DNA of 64,000 nt from Rhizobium rhizogenes (GCF_002005205.3 NZ_CP019702.2:1802001-1866000); one strand, 5' to 3'; positions 1 to 8,298 are shown, numbered from the stretch's first letter. The notes: generated by a model from the letters alone, not told the origin. Made by a program: numbers and translations.

Positions 1-1
1 C

Positions 2-298
2 GTGCAACGGCTTTATTGGTCGAAGAACTTCAAGAAGGGCGTGCCTTTCTCCAATGGTGCGGCTTACAGCAATCCGAAGGTGGATGCGCTTCTCGAAGCC
101 GCCGCCATCGAGATCGATCCGGACAAGCGCGTTGCGCAATGGAAGGAAATCCAGCAGATCCTCGTAGAGGACGTACCGGCCATCGATATCGTTGCAGCAC
201 CAGAAATTACCATCTTCAACAAGCGTATCGCCGATCACACCATCGGCGCCGAAGGTGTGGCGGGAAGCCTCGCCTTCGCGCATATCGCCGCATCCTGA
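2..298 (+). CDS. C-terminal end of a peptide/opine-type ABC transporter substrate-binding protein (partial)
   Basis: Only the last 98 or so residues are present because the gene begins before the window. The segment has the look of the C-terminal lobe of family 5 (DppA/OppA-like) solute-binding proteins: a tyrosine/asparagine-rich stretch with SNPKVDALLEAA, then a helix with DPDKRVAQWKEIQQIL, then a VPAIDI strand. This arrangement, with the partially disordered 'WKEIQQILVED-P' helix near the end, is typical of that family. It would deliver a small peptide, opine or related compound to a membrane permease encoded upstream of the window. A hairpin terminator follows directly, so it is probably the end of its own transcript, although the sulfur genes start only 67 bases later. 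Confidence 0.75.
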   Translation: MQRLYWSKNFKKGVPFSNGAAYSNPKVDALLEAAAIEIDPDKRVAQWKEIQQILVEDVPAIDIVAAPEITIFNKRIADHTIGAEGVAGSLAFAHIAAS

Positions 299-311
299 TC
301 GTTTCACCAGA

Positions 312-345
312 CCCGGCCCCTTTGCTGCGGGCCGGGACTTTTCCC
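312..345 (+). terminator. Rho-independent terminator after the binding-protein gene
   Basis: An 8-bp perfect stem (CCCGGCCC at 312-319 with GGGCCGGG at 329-336) is followed by ACTTTTCCC. It lies 14 bases after the stop codon of the upstream gene and before the start of the DszB-like gene, whose own ribosome site (GAGGA) lies at about 352. Confidence 0.65.
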
Positions 346-364
346 TTTCATCGAGGACAAAGCC

Positions 365-1396
365 ATGAGCACGTCACTTTCTGAAATCTGGTACACACGC
401 TGCCCGGTGCCCACGCCCGTGGGACTGGCGGCGCAGCTCGGTTATCTCGGGCAGACCTTCGAGGAGGTCGGCATATCGCTGAAATCCATCATCGATTCGC
501 CTGACCGTTCCGTTCGCCAAAGCCATTTCAACCACACGCTGGAATGGTCCTTCCGCCATGGCGGCAATGTGCCACCCATCCGCGCCCGTTCGGAAGGGCG
601 CAATACGCGCCTTGTCGGCATTACCTGGACGGATGAGTTTCAGGCAATCATCACCCTGCCGGAAACCGGTATCCGCGCAGTTGCCGATCTTGTCGGTTGC
701 CGTTTCGGCGTGCCGCGCAGGCCGGAAGGCATTGTCGATTTCATGCGGGCGACGGCGCTGAAGGGGATCGTCTCGGCGCTTTCGCTGGAAGGGCTGACGG
801 TAGAGGATGTCGAACTGAAGGATATCGTCATCACGGATTCGGTGCTGGCCTCGCAGGAAGGACCGTCGCTTTTCGGGCTGAAGCGCCGGCAGTCTTTCGG
901 TGAGGAGATCATCGCGCTGCTGCGGGGTGAGGTCGATGCGATCTTCGTCAAGGGAACGGCGGGTATTGCTGCCGCCAATCTGGTCGGTGCGGTGCAGGTG
1001 GTGGAATTCGGTTTTCACCCCGATCCGAAAATACGCATCAATTCCGGTTCGCCCCGGGTGCTGACGGTTGATGGGCGGCTTGCCGATGAGCGTCCCGATC
1101 TGGTGGAGCGGCTGGTTGCCGCCATCGGCAAAGCCTCGCTCTGGGCGGAGCAGCATCCGGAAGAAACCCGTCGTTTTATTGCCCGTGAGGCCGGCGCGAC
1201 GGAGGAACAGGTTCTGGCCGCCAACGGGCCGGAGGTCCACCGCCATCTCGGCCTTGGCCTTGATGCGGACCTTGTCGCCGCTGTCGGTCACTACAAGGAT
1301 TTCCTTCATCAATGGGGTTTCCTTGAAAACGACTTCAATCTCGGCGAATGGATTGACGATCGTTTCGTGACGGCAAGTGAAAGGGCGGTGGCATGA
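365..1396 (+). CDS. DszB-like desulfinase / SsuA-type binding-protein fold
   Basis: This 343-residue protein has the periplasmic-binding-protein fold of the NMT1/SsuA group but no signal peptide. It most resembles DszB (2'-hydroxybiphenyl-2-sulfinate desulfinase). Near the N-terminus it has CPVP with Cys13, then SHF with His54 and RHGG with Arg64. In DszB the catalytic residues are Cys27, His60 and Arg70, and the His-to-Arg spacing of ten is the same here. Further shared blocks are the LVGITW strand and a C-terminal HYKDFL helix. Start chosen at ATG 365, after GAGGA. It overlaps the next gene by four bases (ATGA), so the two are translationally coupled. A cytoplasmic desulfinase acting on an organosulfinate made by the neighbouring monooxygenases is the natural inference; the substrate is unknown. 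The alternative is a cytosolic or lipoprotein-like sulfonate-binding protein. Confidence 0.72.
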   Translation: MSTSLSEIWYTRCPVPTPVGLAAQLGYLGQTFEEVGISLKSIIDSPDRSVRQSHFNHTLEWSFRHGGNVPPIRARSEGRNTRLVGITWTDEFQAIITLPETGIRAVADLVGCRFGVPRRPEGIVDFMRATALKGIVSALSLEGLTVEDVELKDIVITDSVLASQEGPSLFGLKRRQSFGEEIIALLRGEVDAIFVKGTAGIAAANLVGAVQVVEFGFHPDPKIRINSGSPRVLTVDGRLADERPDLVERLVAAIGKASLWAEQHPEETRRFIAREAGATEEQVLAANGPEVHRHLGLGLDADLVAAVGHYKDFLHQWGFLENDFNLGEWIDDRFVTASERAVA

Positions 1397-2571
1397 GTGG
1401 TGCGTTATCCGCCGTTCCGCGCCCGCTGGAGCAGCAATCCAGCCCCGTTGCCATCGCAACTGCGCTGGCCGACGATTTCAGCCTGACGGCGGCGAACCAT
1501 GACAAAAGCGGCGAATTCGCCGCCGGCAATTTCGAGGCGCTTTTCAAGTCCGGCCTGCTGGGTCTCGTCACGGCTGAAAAGGATGGCGGCTGGGGCGAGG
1601 GGATGGAAACGGCCCATGCCGTCATCGCGACCATTGCCAGGGGCGATCCGTCGACCGCCCTCATTCTCGCCATGCATTACAGCGTTCATGCCGCGATACG
1701 GCGCGGCAAGTGGCCGGTGGCACTTGCTTCAAAAGTACTGGCCGCCAATAGCAGGGAGCCGGCGCTTTTGAACAATGCACAGGCGGAGCCGGGGGTCGGT
1801 TCGCCGGCCCATGGCGGCCTGCCGGAAACGACGGCGCGGATCGAGGGCGATGTCTGGGTTGTCAACGGCCGCAAGAGTTTCGTCACCGGCCTGCCGGGTC
1901 TGAAATGGGCGATCGTACTCGCCGTGACGACGGAAGAGGCGCCGCGCCTGATCCAGCTTCTGGTACCGCTCGATGCGCCGGGCATCACCCAGGAAAAGGC
2001 ATGGGAGGCGACCGGCATGTATGCCACCGCAAGCCATGACCTGGTGCTGAAGGAGGTAAAGGTGGCGCTTGCCGATATCGTTGCCGAACAGCCGGCGGAT
2101 GAGCCGTTGCGGCGCGATGAGGCAGACGGCTATAATTTCTTCGCGCTGCTGGCTTCCGTCTATCACGGTGTTGCGCTTTCGGCACGTGACGATCTCCTGC
2201 GCCATCTGAATGGCCATGTCCCGGCAAGCCTTGGTGCGCCGCTCTCCTCCATTCCCCGCATTCAGGAAGGTCTCGGCCAGATCGAGGTGCTTCTTGCTGC
2301 AAACCGGCGTTTACTTCTCTCCGTCGCCCGCGATATCGACGCTGGCGAAAGGGTGGGAACCGATGCGCTCGCCGTTCGTCATGTGGTGATCGACAATGCG
2401 GTTGCGGTGACGGATCTGGCGCTGGAACTTGGCGGCAATCGCGGCCTGCGCCGGGATTATAATCTCGAACGCCATCATCGCGATGCCATCACGGCAAGGG
2501 CGCATGCGCCACAAAGCCACATGATCCGCACGATTCTCGGCCGTCAGAGCATCAAGGCGGCGGGCGACTGA
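1393..2571 (+). CDS. Acyl-CoA dehydrogenase-family flavin monooxygenase (DszC/SfnB-like)
   Basis: The protein has 392 residues and the acyl-CoA dehydrogenase fold: an N-terminal helical domain (GLLGLVTAEKDGGWG at about 50-65), a central beta domain (VNGRKSFVTGLPGLKWAIV) and a C-terminal four-helix domain ending in LGGNRGLRRDYNLERHHRD. The last block is the region that contacts flavin in DszC, SfnB and related sulfur-acquisition oxidoreductases. These enzymes use reduced FMN and oxygen to oxidise organosulfur compounds, rather than acyl-CoA. The gene is coupled by ATGA to the DszB-like gene, and a flavin reductase is encoded about 5 kb downstream. A role in oxidising a sulfide, sulfone or sulfinate under sulfur starvation is inferred from family and neighbours; the actual substrate cannot be told. 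Confidence 0.75.
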   Translation: MSGALSAVPRPLEQQSSPVAIATALADDFSLTAANHDKSGEFAAGNFEALFKSGLLGLVTAEKDGGWGEGMETAHAVIATIARGDPSTALILAMHYSVHAAIRRGKWPVALASKVLAANSREPALLNNAQAEPGVGSPAHGGLPETTARIEGDVWVVNGRKSFVTGLPGLKWAIVLAVTTEEAPRLIQLLVPLDAPGITQEKAWEATGMYATASHDLVLKEVKVALADIVAEQPADEPLRRDEADGYNFFALLASVYHGVALSARDDLLRHLNGHVPASLGAPLSSIPRIQEGLGQIEVLLAANRRLLLSVARDIDAGERVGTDALAVRHVVIDNAVAVTDLALELGGNRGLRRDYNLERHHRDAITARAHAPQSHMIRTILGRQSIKAAGD

Positions 2572-2582
2572 TCGATGAAAAC

Positions 2583-2616
2583 GCCGGGCGGCCTTGCCTT
2601 TGCAGGATCGCCCGGC
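2583..2616. terminator. Bidirectional terminator hairpin between convergent genes
   Basis: GCCGGGCG (2583-2590) pairs with CGCCCGGC (2609-2616) across an 18-base loop. It sits in the 57-base gap between two genes that converge, so it could stop transcripts from both sides. There is no strong T-run on either strand. Confidence 0.45.
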
Positions 2617-2628
2617 ATCGTCTCCACA

Positions 2629-3699
2629 TCAATCCCGCAGCAGCGGCAAGAGCCTGTCGCCCTGCCGTTCGATCTCCTGCAGATAGGGCGTGTCGGAAAG
2701 CACGAAGTGGGTGATGCCAAGCGCGCGGTATTTGCGCAGTGACGCCGCGACATCCTCCGCCGAACCCACCAGCCATGTGGTTGCCGCACCGCCACCGCCA
2801 AACTTGCCCGGTGCGGTGTAAAGATTATCGTCCAGAACATCGCCCTGACGGTGCAGATCCAGCAGCCTGCGTTGGCCGATTGCCACGCCTTGCAGATGAT
2901 CGTTCCAGCGCGCTCCGTTATTTGCCGCCATCTCGGCAACCTTCGCTTCCGCGTCGCGCCATGCTTCTGCCGTCGTTTCACGCACCAAGGTGGTGATCCG
3001 CAGGCCGAATTGCAGCGGTGGTAAGTCGCGGCCAAGCGTTTCACTGAAATGCCTGAGCCTTTCTATCCGTTCGCCCACACCGGCGAGCGGCTCGCCCCAG
3101 AACAATTGTACATCGGCCTCGGTTGCGGCGACCTGCTCAGCCGCCTCGGACGCGCCGCCGAAATAAAGCTTCGGGTGCGGCCGGCCGTCGCGTGCGGCGA
3201 TACGCGGCAGGACAGTCGAATTCCTGACCCGGAAATGATCCCCGTCGAAGGTGACATTTTCTTCCGTCCAGAGCCGCCGCACCAGCCGCATGAACTCTTT
3301 CGTGCGCGCATAACGCTGTGCCTGATCACCTTCCTCATCGCCATAGGCGGCAAGCTCGTCGCGACCCGAGACGACATTGATCCGTACCCGGCCACCCGAG
3401 AGCTGATCGAGCGTGGCGGCGGCGGATGCGAGATTGGCAGGCTTCCAGTAGCCGGGGCGGATGGCGATCAGCGGCTCGAAGGTGGTGGTGCGCGCCGCAA
3501 GGGCGGCCGCCACCGTGAATGTGTCGGGCCGGCCCCAGCCGGTGCCGATCAGCGCACCTTTCCAGCCATGATTTTCCAGCGCCTTTGCGTGGCTGGTCAA
3601 TGTATCGAGGCTGTTATGGTTGTTGCTGACGGCATCGCCCCTGTGGCCGGGTTTGACGTCATTGGGGATGTACCAGAGAAATTCGCTCGTGCTGCTCAC
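2629..3699 (-). CDS. LLM-class FMN-dependent monooxygenase, SsuD-like (alkanesulfonate monooxygenase family)
   Basis: This 356-residue TIM-barrel flavoprotein belongs to the SsuD/SfnG branch of the luciferase-like monooxygenases. Supporting blocks are FLWYIPN at the N-terminus, GTGWGRPDTFTVAAALAA, PLIAIRPGYWKPANLA, LSGGRVRINVVSGRD (FMN-phosphate region) and LVGSAEDVAASLRKYRALG near the C-terminus. Such enzymes take FMNH2 from a separate reductase and release sulfite from alkanesulfonates. The gene is transcribed away from the hydrolase and rhodanese genes and converges on the DszC-like gene. The 332-base upstream gap (3700-4031) contains one copy of the AT-rich motif shared across this island (3833-3850) and no other gene that I can support. 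Substrate specificity is not determinable here. Confidence 0.85.
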   Translation of the reverse strand: MSSTSEFLWYIPNDVKPGHRGDAVSNNHNSLDTLTSHAKALENHGWKGALIGTGWGRPDTFTVAAALAARTTTFEPLIAIRPGYWKPANLASAAATLDQLSGGRVRINVVSGRDELAAYGDEEGDQAQRYARTKEFMRLVRRLWTEENVTFDGDHFRVRNSTVLPRIAARDGRPHPKLYFGGASEAAEQVAATEADVQLFWGEPLAGVGERIERLRHFSETLGRDLPPLQFGLRITTLVRETTAEAWRDAEAKVAEMAANNGARWNDHLQGVAIGQRRLLDLHRQGDVLDDNLYTAPGKFGGGGAATTWLVGSAEDVAASLRKYRALGITHFVLSDTPYLQEIERQGDRLLPLLRD

Positions 3700-3832
3700 A
3701 TTATCCGCCTGAATTTTCGATTCATGTCGCGGTGCGAGAATGACAAAGCGGCGGCGGATGGGCCAAGCAGCGGTGTCTCATTTGATGTGCGACGGAGGAA
3801 AAGCTTTCCGCAGGAAGGGAATATATTGCACA

Positions 3833-3850
3833 TATTTTCTATGTAAAAAA
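3833..3850 (-). promoter_or_regulatory. Copy A of a recurring AT-rich motif (putative sulfur operator)
   Basis: Read on the minus strand it gives TTTTTTACATAGAAAATA, 134 bases upstream of the SsuD-like start. It shares the core ATAGAAnATA with the sites at 4781, 7153, 7605 and 9949. Some of the match may simply be promoter -10 sequence. Confidence 0.4.
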
Positions 3851-4031
3851 TGTGAGTAAATGATTCCGGCTGAACAGGGATTTATCGGCGGTTGAGAACG
3901 CATTTTCTTCCGTATCGAATTTCTTCAGATCGATTTTTTCTTTGATCCAGAAAGGTGAGCAAGCGAGCATTCGACTGGAATCGTAAAAATCATCATGCTT
4001 TGCACGGACCACCCGCAACCACGGAGCAGGC

Positions 4032-4655
4032 ATGTGTACCACCTTGATTGTTCCCGGACTGAACGGTTCGGATGAGGGGCATTGGCAGCGGCACTGGCTG
4101 CTGGATGATCCCGCAGCGCAGCTGGTAGATCAGGATGACTGGCAATGCCCGGTTCTTAAGGACTGGCTCGATCGTCTTGAAGCAGCGCTTGCCTCTGTCG
4201 ACAGCGCCTATATCGTCGCCCACAGCCTCGGTTGCGTGCTGGTCGCGAATATGGCCTCCCGGCCGGCGGCGGCAAAAATTAGAGGTGCGCTTCTTGTCGC
4301 ACCGGCCCATCTGGACAGGGTGGAAGCGATGCATCCCTGTATTGTCCGGTTCGGAGCCTTTCCCCTGGCGCCGCTTGCTTTCCCCAGCCTCGTCGTCGGC
4401 AGTGTGAACGACCCCTATATGAGCCCCGAAGACCTGGCGCAGACGGCCGCCAGCTGGGGAAGCGATCTCGTTAATCTTGGCCTGGCAGGGCATATCAATA
4501 TCGCTGCCGGTTTCGGAAGGTGGCCAGAGGGATATGACCTGCTGGAACGCCTGAAAACGGGTGCGGGTTCTGAAACGCCCGCGACCAGATCGAGAATACG
4601 GGGATTACCAGCGGCTCGTGGTGCGCATCTTCAGGGTGACGTAAGCGCACTCTAA
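4032..4655 (+). CDS. RBBP9/YdeN-family serine hydrolase (alpha/beta fold)
   Basis: The 207-residue protein has the compact alpha/beta-hydrolase fold of the RBBP9/YdeN family. The nucleophile elbow is AHSLG with Ser65, the acid is probably Asp127 in VVGSVNDPY, and the base is His154 in LAGHINIAAGFGRWPEG. The N-terminal IVPGLNGSDEGHWQRHW block is diagnostic of the family. Its natural substrates are generally unknown; members are tested as small esterases. The last 30 or so residues after the normal family end look basic and low in complexity, an unusual extension that could be tail drift. It lies among sulfur-assimilation genes and is probably co-regulated with them, which hints at ester or thioester hydrolysis, but that is only context. 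Confidence 0.8.
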   Translation: MCTTLIVPGLNGSDEGHWQRHWLLDDPAAQLVDQDDWQCPVLKDWLDRLEAALASVDSAYIVAHSLGCVLVANMASRPAAAKIRGALLVAPAHLDRVEAMHPCIVRFGAFPLAPLAFPSLVVGSVNDPYMSPEDLAQTAASWGSDLVNLGLAGHINIAAGFGRWPEGYDLLERLKTGAGSETPATRSRIRGLPAARGAHLQGDVSAL

Positions 4656-4657
4656 TC

Positions 4658-4676
4658 CATCCGTTGCAAACGGATG
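4658..4676 (+). terminator. Possible terminator hairpin after the hydrolase gene
   Basis: CATCCGTT (4658-4665) and AACGGATG (4669-4676) form an 8-bp stem with a three-base loop directly after the stop codon. No T-run follows, so termination would be weak or factor-assisted. Confidence 0.35.
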
Positions 4677-4780
4677 TGGCCAAACCAAACGTCGTATACA
4701 CAACCTTTGAGCGCTTTATGGCTGTTTTATCCGCCGTAAATTTCGAATCTCACCTTTTAATTGTTTTGAGTGACTGCATT

Positions 4781-4798
4781 TATTTTCTATAGAAAATA
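4781..4798 (+). promoter_or_regulatory. Copy B of the AT-rich motif: 18-bp perfect palindrome
   Basis: TATTTTCTATAGAAAATA is a perfect dyad 77 bases upstream of the rhodanese start. It is the most symmetrical member of the group and suggests a homodimeric repressor or activator site. The arms match the TTTCCATAGAATATA copy in front of the flavin reductase gene. Confidence 0.5.
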
Positions 4799-4874
4799 TA
4801 AAAAACAGTTTCTTGGCTCCGGACGATTTTGTTGCGACCTTTCAATGGCCATCAAATCAGGAAGGGGTAAGGGA

Positions 4875-5804
4875 ATGTCCAGGATCAAGTCTGTAGCGTC
4901 GGCTCTCGGCGGATTGTTGTTGTCGACGGTATCGCTGTCTGCTGCCGGAGCATCGGAAGCACTGGTGACGGCCGATTGGCTGAAGGAAAATCTCGACAAT
5001 CCGAAGGTTCGGGTCTTTGAAGTCAGCGTCGATACGGGTGTCTACGAGCGCGGGCATATTCCCGGCGCGGTGAACCTCAACTGGCATACGGACCTCGTCG
5101 ACAAGGAACGGCGCGACATTGCCGCGCGGGAAAATTTCCAGTCCCTGCTGCAAAAGGCCGGTGTCGGGGACGATACGACGATCGTTCTTTATGGCGACAA
5201 CAATAACTGGTTTGCCGCCTGGGGCGCGTGGATTTTTGAAACCTATGGCCTTGGCGACCGGGTGAAGCTGCTGGATGGTGGCCGCAAGCTCTGGGAAGCG
5301 CAGGGCCTGCCTTTCGACACATCGGCACCCGCAACGGCCGAAACGAAACTGAAGCTTGGCGAACCGGACACGTCGGTGCGAGCGCGGTTTGTTGACGTGG
5401 TCGCCGTGGCCGAAGGCAAACACAATATCAAGCTGGTCGATATTCGCTCGGCGGATGAATATTCCGGCAAGATTTTCGCCCCCGACGGCGTCAAGGAATT
5501 GTCAGTGCGCGCGGGCCATATTCCCGGCGCTGTCAACGTGCCGTGGGGCACCATCGTCAACAAGGACGGCACCTTCAAATCCGCAGACGAGATCAAGGCG
5601 ATCTATGCGGAAAAGGGCATCGACGGCTCCGCCCCGGTCATCACCTATTGCCGTATCGGCGAGCGCTCCAGCCACACCTGGTTCGCCTTGAAGAAGATAC
5701 TCGGTTACGACGTCCGCAACTATGACGGTTCCTGGACCGAATATGGCAATGCGGTCGGCGTTCCCATCAGCAACCCGACCGGTACGGTCTGGACGGGCAA
5801 ATAA
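4875..5804 (+). CDS. Periplasmic thiosulfate sulfurtransferase (two-domain rhodanese)
   Basis: Start chosen at ATG 4875 because AGGAAGG lies just upstream and the protein then begins with a clean signal peptide (MSRIKSVASALGGLLLST, cleavage near AGASEA). An upstream in-frame start at 4770 would add a non-secretory leader and overlap the palindrome. The 309-residue product has two rhodanese domains. The first, with DNNNWFAAWGAWIFE, lacks an active cysteine. The second carries CRIGERSSHTWF with catalytic Cys259, the loop form typical of thiosulfate sulfurtransferases. It would move sulfane sulfur from thiosulfate to an acceptor in the periplasm. The neighbouring YeeE-type transporter 75 bases downstream fits thiosulfate use, although a terminator separates the two genes. 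Confidence 0.88.
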   Translation: MSRIKSVASALGGLLLSTVSLSAAGASEALVTADWLKENLDNPKVRVFEVSVDTGVYERGHIPGAVNLNWHTDLVDKERRDIAARENFQSLLQKAGVGDDTTIVLYGDNNNWFAAWGAWIFETYGLGDRVKLLDGGRKLWEAQGLPFDTSAPATAETKLKLGEPDTSVRARFVDVVAVAEGKHNIKLVDIRSADEYSGKIFAPDGVKELSVRAGHIPGAVNVPWGTIVNKDGTFKSADEIKAIYAEKGIDGSAPVITYCRIGERSSHTWFALKKILGYDVRNYDGSWTEYGNAVGVPISNPTGTVWTGK

Positions 5805-5825
5805 GCCGCAGCCTTCCTTTTTGAA

Positions 5826-5860
5826 GCCGGTGCGCCAGTGCGGCGCACCGGCGTTTTCTC
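5826..5860 (+). terminator. Strong Rho-independent terminator after the rhodanese gene
   Basis: An 11-bp perfect stem (GCCGGTGCGCC at 5826-5836 and GGCGCACCGGC at 5842-5852) with a five-base loop AGTGC is followed by GTTTTCTCC. Because it covers 5838, an ATG/GTG-type start inside it for the next gene is unlikely. Confidence 0.8.
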
Positions 5861-5879
5861 CTGCCATATCCGGTATTTC

Positions 5880-7058
5880 ATGCATCTTACCTTTCGCCGC
5901 TCCGCGGCCTTCGCCATTTTATGCACGCTGACTGTTGCTGCTCACCAACTGGGGATGCTTGAGAACGGCAGGCAGCTTGCATTTTCACTGTTGGCCGGTA
6001 TCGCTTTCGGCATCGTGATGCAGCGCGGACGGTTCTGCTTCCTCTGCAATTTTCGGGATTTCATCGACGACAGGCGCTCGGATGGCGTCCTTGCGATTCT
6101 CGTCGCACTTCTTGCGGGCGTGGTGTTTTATCAGATCATCACCATCGCGTGGATGCCGGTTCCGCAGCCTGGCCGTCTGCCGCCCAATGCGCATATCGGC
6201 CCGGTCGGCTGGGTCCTGGCGTTGGCGTCGACGGTTTTTGGTGTAGGCGCTGCACTTTCCGGCTCCTGCCTGTCCGGGCATTTTTACCGGTTGGGGGAAG
6301 GAGCCTTTGGCTCCGTTCTTGCCATTGCCGGTGCGGCGCTCGGTTTTCTGCTGGCGTTCCTCAGCTGGAATTTTCTTTATACGCTCAGCGTATTCAACGA
6401 TCCGCCGGTCTGGCTGCCGCACCATCTGGGATATGGCTTGGCACTGTTGCTTGCCGGTTTTGTTTTGGCTGGGCTGATCTTCATTGTTCTTTTTTTCGAT
6501 AAGTCAGCGGCTGTTCCATCGGGCCTACCGGAAAGCCGGCTGCAACAGGCCCTGCGAAGCGTTTTTGTCGAACGCTGGCCGCCCGTCGTCACCGGGGTTG
6601 TGGTTGCAGCCATCAGCGCCTTTTCCTATTTCCGCGTTGCGCCGCTTGGGGTGACCGCCGAACTCGGCAGCGTCGTCAGAACGGCCGGCGCATCTACGGC
6701 ATGGGTGCCGGAAACGCTTGCGGGCCTCGATACGGTGCGCGGCTGCATCAGCGCGGTGAAAACCACGATTCTGTCGCCGAACGGCGTCTTCGTGCTGGGG
6801 CTGATCTTTGCGAGCTTCGCGGCCGCGCTTTCGGCGGGAAAATTCCAGCCATCCTGGCCATCTGCCGGCGGGTTGGCAACCCGTTTTGCCGGCGGCGTGC
6901 TGATGGGCTGGGGCGGCATGACGGCGCTTGGCTGCACCGTCGGCGTGCTGCTGTCGGGCATTCATGCGGGTGCGGTGTCGGGCTGGGTATTTTTTCTTTT
7001 TTGCGGTCTTGGCGCCTTTGCGGGCCTCATTATCAAACGCAGGCTTTCCTGGCCGTGA
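5880..7058 (+). CDS. YeeE/YedE-family thiosulfate (sulfur-compound) transporter
   Basis: This 392-residue membrane protein has about nine to ten hydrophobic segments and the hallmark motifs of the YeeE/YedE (TsuA) family: QRGRFCFLCNFRDF in the first half, GSCLSGHFYRLGEG, and GGMTALGCTVGVLLSGI near the C-terminus. In TsuA, conserved cysteines along the pathway relay thiosulfate across the membrane; matching cysteines are present here in CLSG and GCTVG. Start taken at ATG 5880 because an earlier in-frame start lies inside the terminator hairpin. No strong ribosome site is visible. It probably imports thiosulfate or a related sulfur species for cysteine synthesis and pairs functionally with the upstream rhodanese. 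Confidence 0.85.
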   Translation: MHLTFRRSAAFAILCTLTVAAHQLGMLENGRQLAFSLLAGIAFGIVMQRGRFCFLCNFRDFIDDRRSDGVLAILVALLAGVVFYQIITIAWMPVPQPGRLPPNAHIGPVGWVLALASTVFGVGAALSGSCLSGHFYRLGEGAFGSVLAIAGAALGFLLAFLSWNFLYTLSVFNDPPVWLPHHLGYGLALLLAGFVLAGLIFIVLFFDKSAAVPSGLPESRLQQALRSVFVERWPPVVTGVVVAAISAFSYFRVAPLGVTAELGSVVRTAGASTAWVPETLAGLDTVRGCISAVKTTILSPNGVFVLGLIFASFAAALSAGKFQPSWPSAGGLATRFAGGVLMGWGGMTALGCTVGVLLSGIHAGAVSGWVFFLFCGLGAFAGLIIKRRLSWP

Positions 7059-7152
7059 TACCCCCATGCTGAAATACGGCCAATTCCGCTGTCCGAAATG
7101 GAATTTTCCTCGCCTTGGCAACCTTAGTCCGCATTTGCGGGCTGCTGGCCAA

Positions 7153-7180
7153 TTATAGAATAGTAATTTTATGGAAAATA
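7153..7180 (+). promoter_or_regulatory. Copy C of the AT-rich motif
   Basis: TTATAGAATAGTAATTTT followed by ATGGAAAATA lies 57 bases before the small gene at 7237. Its right half TATGGAAA is identical to that of copy D at 7625-7632. Confidence 0.4.
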
Positions 7181-7236
7181 TTGACGATTTTGGATTGCCG
7201 CCGGAGGATAGGGGATGTTGAGCAAAGGAGGCGCAC

Positions 7237-7434
7237 ATGCCGCAGGGACTTCATGCGTTTACTTTCGATCTGTTCGGTCTGACCCGGCGCCGGCCGCGGG
7301 GAGATGAACAGGGCACTCTTCATCCGCTGGATCACTCCGGGCGTATCAGGCAGGAGAAAAGCGATCTTGAACTTGAGCGGGAAGAGATCTGCGAAATGAA
7401 CTTCGCCATGCTCGGTCTTTATCCGGTCTTCTGA
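7237..7434 (+). CDS. Small protein of unknown function (65 aa)
   Basis: The start has one of the best ribosome sites in the window: AAAGGAGG, five bases before ATG 7237. The 65-residue product is highly charged in its second half (QEKSDLELEREEICEM) and has no signal peptide, membrane segment or motif that I recognise. It lies alone in the 644-base gap between the transporter and the flavin reductase genes, flanked by two copies of the AT-rich motif (7153-7180 and 7605-7632), which argues for real, regulated transcription. It could be a small regulatory or leader protein of the sulfur island. The rest of the gap (7435-7604) shows nothing else I can support. Chance ORF remains possible. Confidence 0.45.
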   Translation: MPQGLHAFTFDLFGLTRRRPRGDEQGTLHPLDHSGRIRQEKSDLELEREEICEMNFAMLGLYPVF

Positions 7435-7604
7435 GGGGATGGGCCGTCCCGGTCCGCGTGCCATTGCGGGGAGATAAACTCTCCCCGCCCCGGAAAAATT
7501 GGAACGAAATTTCTTATATATGTGGCGGAATTGGCTACCCTTTTTACCGCCGGGCCTCGTGTCGGTCGGGCTGAATATTCGAGGGTTTGCCAGATAGAAC
7601 ATTA

Positions 7605-7632
7605 TTTCCATAGAATATAAATATTATGGAAA
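7605..7632 (+). promoter_or_regulatory. Copy D of the AT-rich motif: inverted repeat TTTCCATA-N12-TATGGAAA
   Basis: TTTCCATA (7605-7612) and TATGGAAA (7625-7632) form a perfect 8-bp inverted repeat with a 12-base AT-only-plus-one-G spacer, 71 bases before the flavin reductase start. The geometry suits a dimeric winged-helix regulator. Confidence 0.5.
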
Positions 7633-7702
7633 ACGATGTCTATTTAATCCCCTGCCGCCGCTGCTAGCTATTGAACAATTCAGCTGTTTTCAGGAGCGAT
7701 CG

Positions 7703-8248
7703 ATGACACTGCAATATGCGGCCAAGGATCAACAATTCATCAATCTTCGCGATCCAGTCTCGGGCAGGGCTGCGGATGCCGACAGCCTCAAGGCGGCGCT
7801 GAGAACACTCGGCGGCGGCGTCAGCGTCATCACCGCCGGAGAAGGCGAGGCACGCACCGGTGCGACCGTCACCTCGGCCACTGCCCTGTCGGTCGATCCG
7901 CCGAGAATTCTGGTGGCGCTCAACCGGTCGTCGTCCACATGGCCGGTGGTGCAGCGTTTCGGTCACCTCGCCGTCAACATCATCGGCGCGAACCACCAGT
8001 TCATCGCCAACCAGTTTGCCGGCATTGGCGGCCTGAAGGGTGCGGACCGTTATCGCGGCGCGGAGTGGACCCGGCTGGCGAGCGGCGCTCCCATTCTCGA
8101 AGATGCCGTTGCGGCGATCGACTGCACCATCGAGGAGGCGATCGAGCGACACAGCCACGTCATCGTCATCGGCAAGGTGGAGGCGATCCGCATCGGCTCC
8201 GGTCATTCGCTGGTCTATCAGAACGGGCGTTATCATTCGCTGGACTGA
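7703..8248 (+). CDS. NAD(P)H:flavin reductase (DszD/HpaC-like)
   Basis: The 181-residue protein is a flavin-reductase-domain (split-barrel) enzyme. Key blocks are ALRTLGGGVSVITAG, GATVTSATALSVDPPRILVALNR (flavin-binding), HLAVNIIG and HSHVIVIGKVEAIR near the end. Enzymes of this family reduce free FMN or FAD with NAD(P)H and pass it to two-component monooxygenases. The window encodes at least three LLM monooxygenases and two DszC-type flavoproteins nearby and no other reductase, so this is the likely common source of reduced flavin. The next gene starts 50 bases downstream. Confidence 0.88.
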   Translation: MTLQYAAKDQQFINLRDPVSGRAADADSLKAALRTLGGGVSVITAGEGEARTGATVTSATALSVDPPRILVALNRSSSTWPVVQRFGHLAVNIIGANHQFIANQFAGIGGLKGADRYRGAEWTRLASGAPILEDAVAAIDCTIEEAIERHSHVIVIGKVEAIRIGSGHSLVYQNGRYHSLD

Positions 8249-8298
8249 ACGCCGGCCGCTGCGGCGCTTTCAACGGGTTATTTTTGAGGGAGTTGAGC

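Noticed and set aside
4770..4874. N-terminal extension of the rhodanese gene
   Set aside because: It would overlap the palindromic motif, lacks a ribosome site and hides the signal peptide. ATG 4875 has AGGAAGG and gives a normal export signal.
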